From Azophilus sp965247035 (GTDB lineage Bacteria; Pseudomonadota; Gammaproteobacteria; Pseudomonadales; Azotimanducaceae), in the NCBI GenBank assembly GCA_965247035.1, contig CBDFGJ010000003.1, positions 930,001-994,000 of the forward strand: DNA of 64,000 bases. The letters run 5' to 3'. This document shows, in pieces, positions 45,662 through 53,485 of the stretch (within the stretch, counting starts at the first letter, position 1; each line of letters begins with the position of its first letter). The translations under genes were made by a program, and so were the position numbers. The notes beneath the pieces were generated by a model. That model was not told the origin of the DNA. It did no database searches and worked only from the letters and a program-made list of their open reading frames with translations.

Positions 45662-46612
45662 ATGCGCTCCAAACCGAGCCAGAACCCTTGGCCGAATAAG
45701 CCCCGCCCTTCCACATGGCGCAATGACCATCGCCGGGTCGCCCAAGAGATGTTCCACTTCGCTTCCATCCGGCTTGGAATGAGCCTGTTTGTCTGGACGC
45801 TGATCGGCATCGCCTTGGCCTTGCCGGCAAGCCTGCTGCTCGCGCAATCCAACCTGTCGAGACTGACGGCGGATTGGGGCGGGCGTCCCGGCATCTCCGT
45901 TTACTTTGGGCTTGGCGCTCTGGATGGGCCGATGTTGGCCAAGCGGCTTGAACAACAACCAGGCGTGGAGTCCGTGGTGATGACGAGCCAGGATGAGGCC
46001 TTATGGGAGTTCATCGCCCATTCCGGACTGCAAGATGCTTTGGCTGGGCTAGACAAAAATCCCCTGCCCGCATCGCTGCGGCTGACATTTGCTGAGGACG
46101 CGGACCTGTCTGAACTGGATGACTTGGCGGCAAGCCTGCGCCAAGAAACCGGCGTTGCTGAGGTAGCGCTGGAGCGCACTTGGCTGGAGCGCATCAGCGC
46201 CGCTGCGCAACTCGCTTGGTCCTTAGGCATGGTCGTGGGCGTTCTGTTCGGATTGGGCGCCCTGTTGGTCACCGCCACCTCGGTGCGCTTGGCTATTGAG
46301 ACCCAGCTTGACGAACTTAAAGTGATGAAGCTCGTCGGCGCCAACAACGCACAGATCCGGCGTCCTTTTTTGTATTTTGGCGCTTTCTACGGTGCCGGCG
46401 GCGGCCTGTTTGCGGCCGTGCTCATCAGCACCGGACTGCTCATTCTCGAAGAACCGCTGCGGGCCTTGCTCGGAAGTTTCGATCAAAGCCTCGTCCTCGG
46501 CGGATTCGGCCTCGAATTCCTGCTCGCACTGCTCGGTACCGGTGCCGTCCTCGGCGTGTCCGGCGCTGTGCTGGCCGTGCACCAGAGGTTAAGTCGCTTG
46601 GATGTGCTGTAG
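45662..46612 (+). CDS. ftsX: Cell division permease FtsX
   Basis: 316 residues. An N-terminal basic tail is followed by a first membrane helix (LFVWTLIGIALALPASLLLA), a periplasmic domain (PGISVYFGLGALDG), and three C-terminal helices with the ETQLDELKVMKLVGANNAQIRRPF motif. This is the FtsX fold and length. It pairs with ftsE. Confidence 0.9.
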   Translation: MRSKPSQNPWPNKPRPSTWRNDHRRVAQEMFHFASIRLGMSLFVWTLIGIALALPASLLLAQSNLSRLTADWGGRPGISVYFGLGALDGPMLAKRLEQQPGVESVVMTSQDEALWEFIAHSGLQDALAGLDKNPLPASLRLTFAEDADLSELDDLAASLRQETGVAEVALERTWLERISAAAQLAWSLGMVVGVLFGLGALLVTATSVRLAIETQLDELKVMKLVGANNAQIRRPFLYFGAFYGAGGGLFAAVLISTGLLILEEPLRALLGSFDQSLVLGGFGLEFLLALLGTGAVLGVSGAVLAVHQRLSRLDVL

Positions 46613-46671
46613 CCTCAAGTCGCTGCCCTAGGGCTGTCGCTGCACTGCGGCACCGCAATCCAACGACAGAT

Positions 46672-46826
46672 GGGCACCTCGAAAAATCGCGCCTGATCTG
46701 ACGGTGGTGTGGATATTGGGTCAGTCACAAGACCGTCCACGAGTCCGCAAGTCAGTGGCTCAATGCCAACTTCAAACCAGTTGCGCCCAGATGCGGCGCT
46801 GAAAACAGGCAAAAATCGAGGCACCC
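46672..46826 (+). mobile_element. MITE-like element with GGGCACCTCGA ends
   Basis: Ends GGGCACCTCGAAAAAT and, on the other strand, GGGTGCCTCGATTTTT; 9 of the first 11 bases agree. The left 52 bp recur at 50030-50081. No coding capacity. It adjoins an IS1380-like fragment. Confidence 0.5.
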
Positions 46827-47060
46827 ATATAAAGAAGTCCCTCAGGGTGTAGGCCAAGCCCGAGGGAAGTTGCCGGAACTGATGCGGCGAACAGGTCCGG
46901 TTGCTGGTCCTTGATCCGGTTCTCCATGTCTCCCCAAGGGCAGTGCATTCTGTCGTACAGGTGCTGACCAGTGTGTGGCAGGTTGGTCACCAATCGGCTT
47001 CAACTTTACGGCGTTTAACGGATGGGAATTGGCTCGAATCTTGGTCATGTTTTGTCGCGG
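46827..47060 (-). pseudogene. IS1380-like transposase fragment
   Basis: The minus frame reads TNLPHTGQHLYDRMHCPWGDMENRIKDQQPDLF, matching the 'lYe.yC.RGdmEnrIKeqqldlFadr' core of IS1380 transposases. Frames break at both sides: RKVEADW lies in another frame upstream and homology ends near 46860. It fills the ftsX-mutM gap. Confidence 0.65.
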
Positions 47061-47136
47061 TGGGATTTTTCGTTTTTAAGGTATGAACCACTGTGGTTTA
47101 AGAATTTTTCGGATGTTTTTTCATGTATTTCATGAA

Positions 47137-47991
47137 CTATTCGGGCTCAGGATCGGGACGGTGGTTGCCAAGCGCCGGGCCACCTTGGCAATGCGGGCAA
47201 TACACTGTGCTCCGACCGCCAATCCTTCTGGCCTTCAGTACGTTGCCGCAGCGGCGGCACGGCTTTCCCCCTCTGCCGTAGACATTCAATTGTTGTGCGA
47301 AGTAGCCCGGTCGCCCGTCGCTGCCGACGAAATTGCGCAAGGTGGTGCCGCCGGCCTCAATGGCTTGGGCGAGCACCTGCTTAATGCCGCCGGCCAAGGC
47401 TGCACAGGCCCGAAGGCTGAGCCGTCCCGCCGCCACCCCCGGCCGAACGCCAGCCAGAAACAGCGCTTCGGCGGCGTAGATGTTGCCCACGCCCACCAAA
47501 ATGCGGCCATCCATGATGAAGTTCTTCACCGCGGTCCTGCGCCCGGCGGCGCGGTCCTTGAGGTAGCGGGCGGTCAAGCCGTCACCGAGCGGTTCAACGC
47601 CCAGGTTGGCCAACAGGCGGTGGGGGCCGGCACCCTTTGGTTGCCAAAGCACGCAGCCAAAGCGTCTTGGGTCATTCAGGCGCAAGGTCCAGTCGCCAAA
47701 AGCCAAGTCCACATGGTCATGCACATTCGGGGCCGCCACCGATCCTTGACCAACGAGACGCAAGCTGCCGGACATGCCGAGATGCAGCAGCAGCAAGCCC
47801 GGCTCGAACTCAAAGAGCAGGTATTTGCCCCGGCGATTCAGAGCCAGCAGCGATTCGCCCGCAAGCAGATCCGGTATCTCGACTGGCCAGCGCAGGGCGG
47901 GATTGCGCACGGTCCAGCCGCGCAACTTGCGGTTCGCAAGATGGTCCTTTAGACCTCGGCGGGTGGTTTCAACCTCTGGCAACTCCGGCAC
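47137..47991 (-). CDS. mutM: Formamidopyrimidine-DNA glycosylase
   Basis: 284 residues. MutM removes oxidised purines such as 8-oxoguanine. The N-terminal MPELPEVET gives the catalytic Pro2 and Glu3; GRGKYLLF has the conserved Lys. The zinc finger is CRRCGNVLKARRIGGRST then YCPHC near the end. It is downstream of rpmB-rpmG on the same strand, a common gammaproteobacterial arrangement. Length is normal. Confidence 0.93.
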   Translation of the reverse strand: MPELPEVETTRRGLKDHLANRKLRGWTVRNPALRWPVEIPDLLAGESLLALNRRGKYLLFEFEPGLLLLHLGMSGSLRLVGQGSVAAPNVHDHVDLAFGDWTLRLNDPRRFGCVLWQPKGAGPHRLLANLGVEPLGDGLTARYLKDRAAGRRTAVKNFIMDGRILVGVGNIYAAEALFLAGVRPGVAAGRLSLRACAALAGGIKQVLAQAIEAGGTTLRNFVGSDGRPGYFAQQLNVYGRGGKPCRRCGNVLKARRIGGRSTVYCPHCQGGPALGNHRPDPEPE

Positions 47992-48120
47992 GAGCGGCTT
48001 AGCGTCACCTCAGGCCAAGGCATTGCGCAAAAGTGGCAGTACAATCCCAATTCCGCACGGCCCTTGGCATGGTCTTTGCGAAAAGCCTAAAAAATCATCG
48101 CCCGGCTGGCGAGCTGTTCA

Positions 48121-48282
48121 CTACTTGATCTTGGCTTCGGTGTAGAGAACGTGCTTGCGGATGACCGGATCGAACTTTTTCATCTCCAGCTTGCCCGGAG
48201 TTCGACGCTTACTCTTGTCTGTGGTGTAGTAGTGGCCGGTGCCGGCGCTCGACACCAGCTTGATCTTGTCGCGATTGCCCAT
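48121..48282 (-). CDS. rpmG: Ribosomal protein L33
   Basis: 53 residues: MGNRDKIKLVSSAGTGHYY, then TTDKSKRRTPGKLEMKKFDP and VIRKHVLYTEAKIK. This is a standard L33 of the Cys-less type. It lies 30 bp after rpmB on the minus strand. Confidence 0.93.
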   Translation of the reverse strand: MGNRDKIKLVSSAGTGHYYTTDKSKRRTPGKLEMKKFDPVIRKHVLYTEAKIK

Positions 48283-48312
48283 GAATTCTCTCCCGCAGAC
48301 GCCGAAGCGCCG

Positions 48313-48549
48313 TCAAACCCTCTTGCCCTGAGCGCGAATCTCCGCCAAGACCTGCTCTATGCCCTTCTTGTCGATGATGCGCATCCCTTTGGCGGACACC
48401 CGCAGTCGCACAAAGCGCTTTTCGCCCTCAACCCAGAACCGATGATAATGCAGGTTCGGCGCAAACTTCCGTCGTGTCTTGTTCTGCGCATGGCTGACAT
48501 TGTTGCCCGACAACGGGCGCTTGCCGGTAACTTGGCATACCTGAGACAT
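48313..48549 (-). CDS. rpmB: Ribosomal protein L28
   Basis: 78 residues: SQVCQVTGKRPLSGNNVSHA then NKTRRKFAPNLHYHRFWVE, with VRLRVSAKGMRIIDKKGIE near the end. Full-length L28, first gene of the rpmB-rpmG pair. Confidence 0.93.
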   Translation of the reverse strand: MSQVCQVTGKRPLSGNNVSHAQNKTRRKFAPNLHYHRFWVEGEKRFVRLRVSAKGMRIIDKKGIEQVLAEIRAQGKRV

Positions 48550-48596
48550 GACTGACCTTCAAAAACTTGAGGACGCTTTATACCAGAGAGCTTGGC

Positions 48597-48705
48597 GGTG
48601 GTCCATATGGGTCTGTGCGTTCATCATTGCGGACCGGGGCTGCCCTTCCTTCCAAATACCCATTGATGGTGGTCCATACGGGTCTATAGGCTCGTCATTA
48701 CGGAC
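48597..48705 (+). repeat. Two 38-bp direct repeats
   Basis: Copies at 48597-48634 and 48668-48705 begin GGTGGTCCATA and end CGGAC, about 80% identical, 71 bp apart. They lie upstream of rpmB and may be part of its control region or a small repeat family. Confidence 0.65.
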
Positions 48706-48732
48706 GGTGGCGTGGCGGTTGGCAGCGGGTTG

Positions 48733-48768
48733 TTAGCCCGGCTGGACGGCTTGGCGCAGCTCGAAGCG
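48733..48768 (-). repeat. Duplicated tail of coq4
   Basis: On the minus strand this reads FELRQAVQPG and stop, a near copy of the real coq4 end FELRQATQPA 72 bp upstream. It has no start of its own. Confidence 0.65.
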
Positions 48769-48804
48769 TCAAGGGCATCCCGCAGCCCATCGCCCAAGAG
48801 GTTA

Positions 48805-49521
48805 TCAGGCCGGTTGAGTGGCTTGGCGCAGCTCGAAGTAGACCTGCGGTGGGCGGATGGCCAGCAGCCGCCTCACTTCGGCTACCGGCAGCTGCAGCAG
48901 CGCCTCCCAATCCTCGGCCGGCAGCCAGCTTGCGTGGCGGCCGGCCTGGTAGGCCCGCCACATGGCCCTGAGTACGCCGTTACCCAACACACGTCTGATT
49001 TTGAAAGCGCCAACGATGGCGATCACCCCGACGCCGCGGTTGCCGGTCTGGGCGTAGGTGAAGGCCAGCAGGCAGGCTTCGCCGAAGGGGTCGCGACCGT
49101 ATTGCGTTAGGGTGTGCCACAGGTCGTGCTGATCGCGGACGCGATCAGCATAGTGGCGCAGATCTGGGTCATCGAAGTTGAAGGCTTGACCGTCGTTGTC
49201 CACGCTGGCGTCAACCAAGCCGTCCGCAGACAGAGATTCCCGGTAGACGAAGTCATAATAAGCGCGGCCCAGGGTGCCGGTCGGCAGGGCCGCCAAGCCA
49301 TCTCGGTTGCGCAACAGGTCCAGCAGAGTGATTTTCTCCGCCAGTACGCGCCGCCCAACGGCGGTTTTGCGGAAACGGCGCAAGCCCCGTCGCAGCGAAG
49401 GGCCGCCCAAAGCGCGGATGATTTCGAACACCTTGGGGGTGTCTTCCGGGTCAGCAATCAGTTGCCGCAGCGCACGCCAAGCCACGGCGAACTGCATGCG
49501 TTTAGTTGGCGTACCGCTCAT
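48805..49521 (-). CDS. coq4: Ubiquinone biosynthesis protein Coq4 family
   Basis: 238 residues. The Coq4 signature with the HDxxH-type metal site is RDQHDLWHTLTQYGRD near 131; YDFVYRESLSADGLVD and GNRGVGVIAIVGAFK are also conserved. In eukaryotes Coq4 acts in decarboxylation and hydroxylation of the ring and organises the ubiquinone complex; bacterial members are less studied. It lies alone between repeats and IS remnants. Confidence 0.85.
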   Translation of the reverse strand: MSGTPTKRMQFAVAWRALRQLIADPEDTPKVFEIIRALGGPSLRRGLRRFRKTAVGRRVLAEKITLLDLLRNRDGLAALPTGTLGRAYYDFVYRESLSADGLVDASVDNDGQAFNFDDPDLRHYADRVRDQHDLWHTLTQYGRDPFGEACLLAFTYAQTGNRGVGVIAIVGAFKIRRVLGNGVLRAMWRAYQAGRHASWLPAEDWEALLQLPVAEVRRLLAIRPPQVYFELRQATQPA

Positions 49522-49636
49522 CTTTGAATCCTTTGCAAGTGCGTTGGTTAATATCGATGATGTGGGCGATTGTAGCCCTTGCCGGATTGGTTATCCATTG
49601 ATTGTGCAGGCTCAGGATATTTCGGAATTTTTTCGA

Positions 49637-49757
49637 TCAGGCAGCGAGGGAGAGCTTGTTCGCGAATTCGGCCGGTGTCAACAAGCCGAGGGCATGGTGG
49701 GGCCGGACGTTGTGGTGGTCGCGGAGAGACCGGTCCAGAGCTTGGTTCACTTCGCCG
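49637..49757 (-). pseudogene. IS481/IS3-like integrase tail, second copy
   Basis: Minus strand reads GEVNQALDRSLRDHHNVRPH then ALGLLTPAEFANKLSLAA and stop, nearly the same as the end of the plus-strand copy at 31880-32003. The sequence further upstream (to about 49930) is disrupted and carries no clear domain. The two copies are inverted with respect to each other. Confidence 0.6.
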
Positions 49758-50029
49758 TGGCGCATGCCGCCGGCGACCATCTGGTCGATCAGTTCAAGGG
49801 CGCGCAGGCGCTCGCGGGCGGGTTCGGATATCGGTCAGGCCCACCGGCAGGTGCTTGCAGGAGGGAGGGCAGGCGTGCAACCTTGCCGAGGCTGGTGACG
49901 GTGATGGTTGAGTCAGAAGGCGCCCGGGGCTGCAAGCGGTTGTCTCGGGTGCCCTAGGCCGCTTTGGCTATGGCCGCAGCAAGCGCAAAGAGTCCCAATT
50001 GCCCCGCATTCCTGACCGCAAGCGCTTTC

Positions 50030-50081
50030 GGGCACCTCGAAAAATTGCGCCTGATCTGACGGTGGTGTGGATATTGAGTCA
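50030..50081 (+). repeat. Left end of the GGGCACCTCGA repeat, second copy
   Basis: 52 bp nearly identical to 46672-46723. The right end is missing. It is followed by about 100 bp without recognised features. Confidence 0.6.
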
Positions 50082-50180
50082 ATAGTGGAAGCAGGTTGCT
50101 TGTCATGCCGCAGATAGGCTTTTTGGGGAATTGTGTAGCAAAATCAGCAACGCCACCAGACATCTGATTTCGCGTCGGAT

Positions 50181-50516
50181 ATGTCGGATATAATGAGCAG
50201 CCTACGGAATAGGAGGGGTTCATGGTGGTCAGGGAGTTCGACGCGGACGGCATGCCGCAAGCGCTTCACCGTCACGATCGACACCTGCCTGCACGCCACG
50301 AAGACCGACCTTCAGCACTGGCTTGACACGATCCACTCCCCGAAGCATCTTCGCCGGTACGTCAACGAGGCCGTCTTTCGGCTGAACGAGGGCAACTGCG
50401 GGATTGATACGGGTGATTGGATGGAGGCGCTTGTCCGGCAAATGAGGGGTTCGCGGCGGTGGTGGAAAGACCTGATTGCGGACAACGCGTTGTCCGCGGA
50501 AGCGGCGCCGGCATGA
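50181..50516 (+). pseudogene. ISXO2/IS1595-like transposase, C-terminal fragment
   Basis: The frame contains LQHWLDTIHSPKHLRRYVNEAVFRLNEG near its middle, the 'SpKHLqrYv.EfvFRlN' end of the ISXO2-like domain. The N-terminal zinc ribbon and the first catalytic residues are absent. The stop overlaps the next small frame (ATGA). Confidence 0.55.
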
Positions 50517-50770
50517 GAGCCGCCGAGTTCCTTACCGGCGCGATCAAACCTCCGATACCGCACCGTGCGCCGATCCTGGCCGATTCGGTCCGCCGAGTGC
50601 GGGAGCATCCCGACCTTCGGCTTGCACGGCATGTACGCATCATCGCGAACTTGGCGCGCCATCAGCGAGCGTCGCGTGGAGCCGGGCACCCGCGCACTCT
50701 TTGGGCGCCGGCGAAACGGCTTGAGGCGCTGGCGAGGCGATGGCTCGAAACACTGACCGGAGACGGATGA
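50513..50770 (+). CDS. Small hypothetical protein linked to the IS1595-like tail
   Basis: 85 residues, basic, from ATG 50513 overlapping the transposase stop. It reads MRAAEFLTGAIKPPIPHRAP and then Arg-rich helices. No family recognised. Its coupling to the transposase tail and to the next frame suggests passenger genes of the element. Confidence 0.4.
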   Translation: MRAAEFLTGAIKPPIPHRAPILADSVRRVREHPDLRLARHVRIIANLARHQRASRGAGHPRTLWAPAKRLEALARRWLETLTGDG

Positions 50771-50949
50771 TGTCCAAACGAAAGCAACCAAAACTGGACC
50801 ACGCCATTGAGCACGACGCGGCGTCGGATGACGACTTTACGGACGCATTCAAGATGCTCCCGTCGCCCGCATTGGATCGACCAAAAAGCGAGAACCGGCA
50901 GCCTACGAAGGCGGAACTGGATCAGCGGTGGAAGCTTGAACGTCGCTGA
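50770..50949 (+). CDS. Small hypothetical protein, second passenger frame
   Basis: 59 residues starting near the preceding stop (ATGATG at 50767-50772): MSKRKQPKLDHAIEHDAASD then DDFTDAFKMLPSPALDRPKS. Charged, likely unstructured. No family recognised. It ends 60 bp before bolA. Confidence 0.35.
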   Translation: MSKRKQPKLDHAIEHDAASDDDFTDAFKMLPSPALDRPKSENRQPTKAELDQRWKLERR

Positions 50950-51009
50950 CATCCGTTGATGTTGCTACGCAATGCCTTTTTTTTGAATTTTGGCGCAAGG
51001 AGTGCTGCT

Positions 51010-51336
51010 ATGTCCGTAGCCGAACGCATTGAGCGCAAGCTGGCCCTTGGGCTGAACTTGGCGCATCTTCAGGTGGTGAACGAGAGCGGCAACCACAATG
51101 TTCCGCCTGGATCGGAATCCCACTTCAAGGTGGTTGTCGTCGCTGAAGATTTCTCCGGAGAAAGGCTGTTGGCTCGGCATCGGCGCATCAATGGGCTGCT
51201 AGCCGATGAGCTGGCCCATGACGTTCACGCCCTCGCCATCCATGCCTATACGCCGGATGAGTGGCGCAAACGTTTCGGTGCAGCGCCGATGTCGCCGCCG
51301 TGCTTGGGCGGCAAGAAACCGGAGGGCGTTGGATGA
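51010..51336 (+). CDS. bolA: BolA family protein
   Basis: 108 residues from ATG 51010. The BolA fold is clear: LQVVNESGNHNVPPGSESHFKVVVVA with the conserved His pair, then FSGERLLARHRRINGLLADEL and VHALAIHAYTPDEW. BolA proteins work with monothiol glutaredoxins in iron-sulfur cluster handling. The stop overlaps the trhO start (ATGA). Confidence 0.9.
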   Translation: MSVAERIERKLALGLNLAHLQVVNESGNHNVPPGSESHFKVVVVAEDFSGERLLARHRRINGLLADELAHDVHALAIHAYTPDEWRKRFGAAPMSPPCLGGKKPEGVG

Positions 51337-52049
51337 TTGTCGCGTCGTTCTACCGCTTTGCGCCGTTGCAGGATGTTGATGCGTGGCGCCGCCGTCTTGA
51401 AGCTCGCGCCGCCGAACTTGGCTTGAAAGGGACCATCCTGCTGGCGGCGGAAGGCATCAACGGCGCCCTTTGCGGTGCCCGCAACAGTCTGCGGGCCCTA
51501 GTGGACGAATTGCGTCTTGAAGCGCCGTTTCGAGCCTTGTCGGTTCGCTATTCGGCGGCGCAGCCGGACACGCCAGTCTTTGGCCGTTTGAAGGTGCGCG
51601 TGAAGCCAGAAATCGTCACTTTCGGTCAGCCGCACTGCAATCCCGCCCAGTGGGCCGGAACACCAGTGGACGCGACCGGTTGGAATGCGCTTTTGGACCA
51701 TCCCGAAACCACCGTCATTGACGTGCGCAACCACTATGAAACCGCTTTGGGCGGCTTTCCCGGCAGCTTAGACCCGGGCACCGACAGCTTCAGTGAGTTC
51801 ACCGATTTCGTGCGCAACGAGCTAGACCCCGCCAAGCACAGCCGCACCGCCCTCTACTGCACCGGCGGCATTCGTTGCGAAAAAGCCTCGGCCTATCTCC
51901 TTCAGGCGGGCTTTGAGTCGGTGCATCAACTCAATGGCGGCATTCTGGCGTATTTGGCAACCGTGCCGCAGGGAGAAAGCCGCTGGCGTGGCCAGTGTTT
52001 CGTGTTCGACGGACGCCTAGCCATCGATGACAGGCTGCGGCAAGTTTAG
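51333..52049 (+). CDS. trhO: tRNA uridine(34) hydroxylase TrhO (rhodanese family)
   Basis: 238 residues from ATG 51333, coupled to bolA. N-terminal acylphosphatase-like part (LGLKGTILLAAEGINGALCG) and a rhodanese domain with the active Cys in ALYCTGGIRCEKASAYL. TrhO hydroxylates U34 to ho5U in tRNA. A longer upstream frame overlaps bolA and is not used. The 130 bp after it has no recognised feature. Confidence 0.88.
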   Translation: MIVASFYRFAPLQDVDAWRRRLEARAAELGLKGTILLAAEGINGALCGARNSLRALVDELRLEAPFRALSVRYSAAQPDTPVFGRLKVRVKPEIVTFGQPHCNPAQWAGTPVDATGWNALLDHPETTVIDVRNHYETALGGFPGSLDPGTDSFSEFTDFVRNELDPAKHSRTALYCTGGIRCEKASAYLLQAGFESVHQLNGGILAYLATVPQGESRWRGQCFVFDGRLAIDDRLRQV

Positions 52050-52179
52050 AAAAGCCCGGTCAATTGGCGAAGCGCTGTGCGCAGTTGGACGGTGAGGTCG
52101 TGTCCGTGGCGTTCAGATCTGGCTAGCGCAGTGCCGAAGCGGGTTTGTGGCCAGTGGATTGCAAGAACCCGACCAATGT

Positions 52180-52815
52180 TCAGTCTAGCAATGGCTTGAT
52201 GGCCGACCATAGGGCGTCGAGCAACAGTGGTTGCCCGGCGGCGTTCGGATGGGTGCCGTCGTTCTGCATCAGTTCTGAGCTCAGCGCCACGCTCTCAATG
52301 AAGTTGCTTGCCAGCGCTACGCCGTGCTCATCAGCGACTTCGGCAAACAACTTGCTGAACGCGCTGGTGTAACGATGGCCGTAGTTGGGATGGATGCTCA
52401 TGGCCACCACCAAGATCTTGCGCCTAGCCGGGTCGGCGGCTTCGATCATGCGCCCTAAGTTGCGCTTGATCTCCGCGATCGGCGTTCCTCGAAGGCCATC
52501 GTTGCCGCCAAGCTCGATAATCACCACCTCGGGTTCGTGTTGGCGCAATACCGCCGGCAGCCGTGCCGCGCCTCCACTGGTGGTCTCGCCGCTGGCGCTG
52601 GCGTTCACGGCCCGGTAGGGCAATCCCCGCTCGTTTAAACGCTTCTGCAGCAGCGCCACCCAACCCTGTTCCGGTTGAATGCCGTAGCCGCTGCTGATAC
52701 TGTCGCCAAATACTAAGACCGTGGCGGTCTCCGAGGCGTGCACCCCCAAGGCCGCTAACGTCATCAACATGAGTGCTGCCGCGCTCTGCGTCCATTCAGG
52801 CTTTATCCTCGCCAT
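52180..52815 (-). CDS. tesA: Arylesterase / lysophospholipase TesA
   Basis: 211 residues from ATG 52815, chosen because it begins with a signal peptide (TQSAAALMLMTLAALGVHA). SGNH-hydrolase blocks: VFGDSISSGYG with the catalytic Ser, IELGGNDGLRG, and NDGTHPNAAGQ with Asp and His. Periplasmic thioesterase and esterase. It is divergent from ybbA; the two start codons share a single CATG. Confidence 0.87.
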   Translation of the reverse strand: MARIKPEWTQSAAALMLMTLAALGVHASETATVLVFGDSISSGYGIQPEQGWVALLQKRLNERGLPYRAVNASASGETTSGGAARLPAVLRQHEPEVVIIELGGNDGLRGTPIAEIKRNLGRMIEAADPARRKILVVAMSIHPNYGHRYTSAFSKLFAEVADEHGVALASNFIESVALSSELMQNDGTHPNAAGQPLLLDALWSAIKPLLD

Positions 52816-53485
52816 GAGTTCCAACGTCATTCGAGCCATAGGTATTGACAAAAATGTTCCAACCGCGGATGGCCGGCTGCTTATCTTGGATGGCGTTGAT
52901 TTGGAAATCAACGCGGGCGAGAGTTTGGCCATCGTCGGCACATCGGGTTCCGGCAAGACCACCCTGCTCGGCATTCTGGCCGGGCTAGATCTACCAAGCG
53001 CCGGCAACGTGTCCCTTGCCGGACATGAAATCACCGCCATGGGCGAGGAGCAGCGGGCCTTGGTGCGCGGAGAGCATGTCGGCTTCGTGTTCCAGACCTT
53101 TCAATTGCTCGGCAGCCTGACGGCTTTGGAGAATGTGATGTTGCCGGCGGAGTTGCGCGGGGAGGCCGACGCTTCAAGGTCAGCCTTGGACCTTTTGCGC
53201 AAGGTGGGCCTTGACGACCGGACCGGGCACTACCCTCGGCAACTGTCTGGTGGTGAACAGCAGCGCGTCGCCATTGCCCGAGCCTTCGCCTCCCGTCCCA
53301 CCGTGCTGTTCGCTGACGAGCCCACCGGCAACCTAGACACCCGCACCGGCGCCCGCATCACCGATTTGCTGTTTGGTCTCAATGGCGACTTCACCACCAC
53401 CTTGGTGCTGGTGACCCATGATGAACGCTTGGCCGAGCGCTGCGACCGGGTGGTGGAAATCGACGCCGGGAGAATCAGCCCATGA
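52814..53485 (+). CDS. ybbA: ABC ATPase YbbA
   Basis: 223 residues of the LolD/MacB-type ATPases. Walker A GTSGSGKTT, signature LSGGEQQRVAIAR, Walker B VLFADEPTGNLD and the switch His in VLVTHDERL. Start ATG 52814 overlaps the tesA start on the other strand. It overlaps the permease gene by 4 bp. The pair is the ybbA-ybbP exporter found next to tesA in E. coli. Confidence 0.9.
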   Translation: MSSNVIRAIGIDKNVPTADGRLLILDGVDLEINAGESLAIVGTSGSGKTTLLGILAGLDLPSAGNVSLAGHEITAMGEEQRALVRGEHVGFVFQTFQLLGSLTALENVMLPAELRGEADASRSALDLLRKVGLDDRTGHYPRQLSGGEQQRVAIARAFASRPTVLFADEPTGNLDTRTGARITDLLFGLNGDFTTTLVLVTHDERLAERCDRVVEIDAGRISP

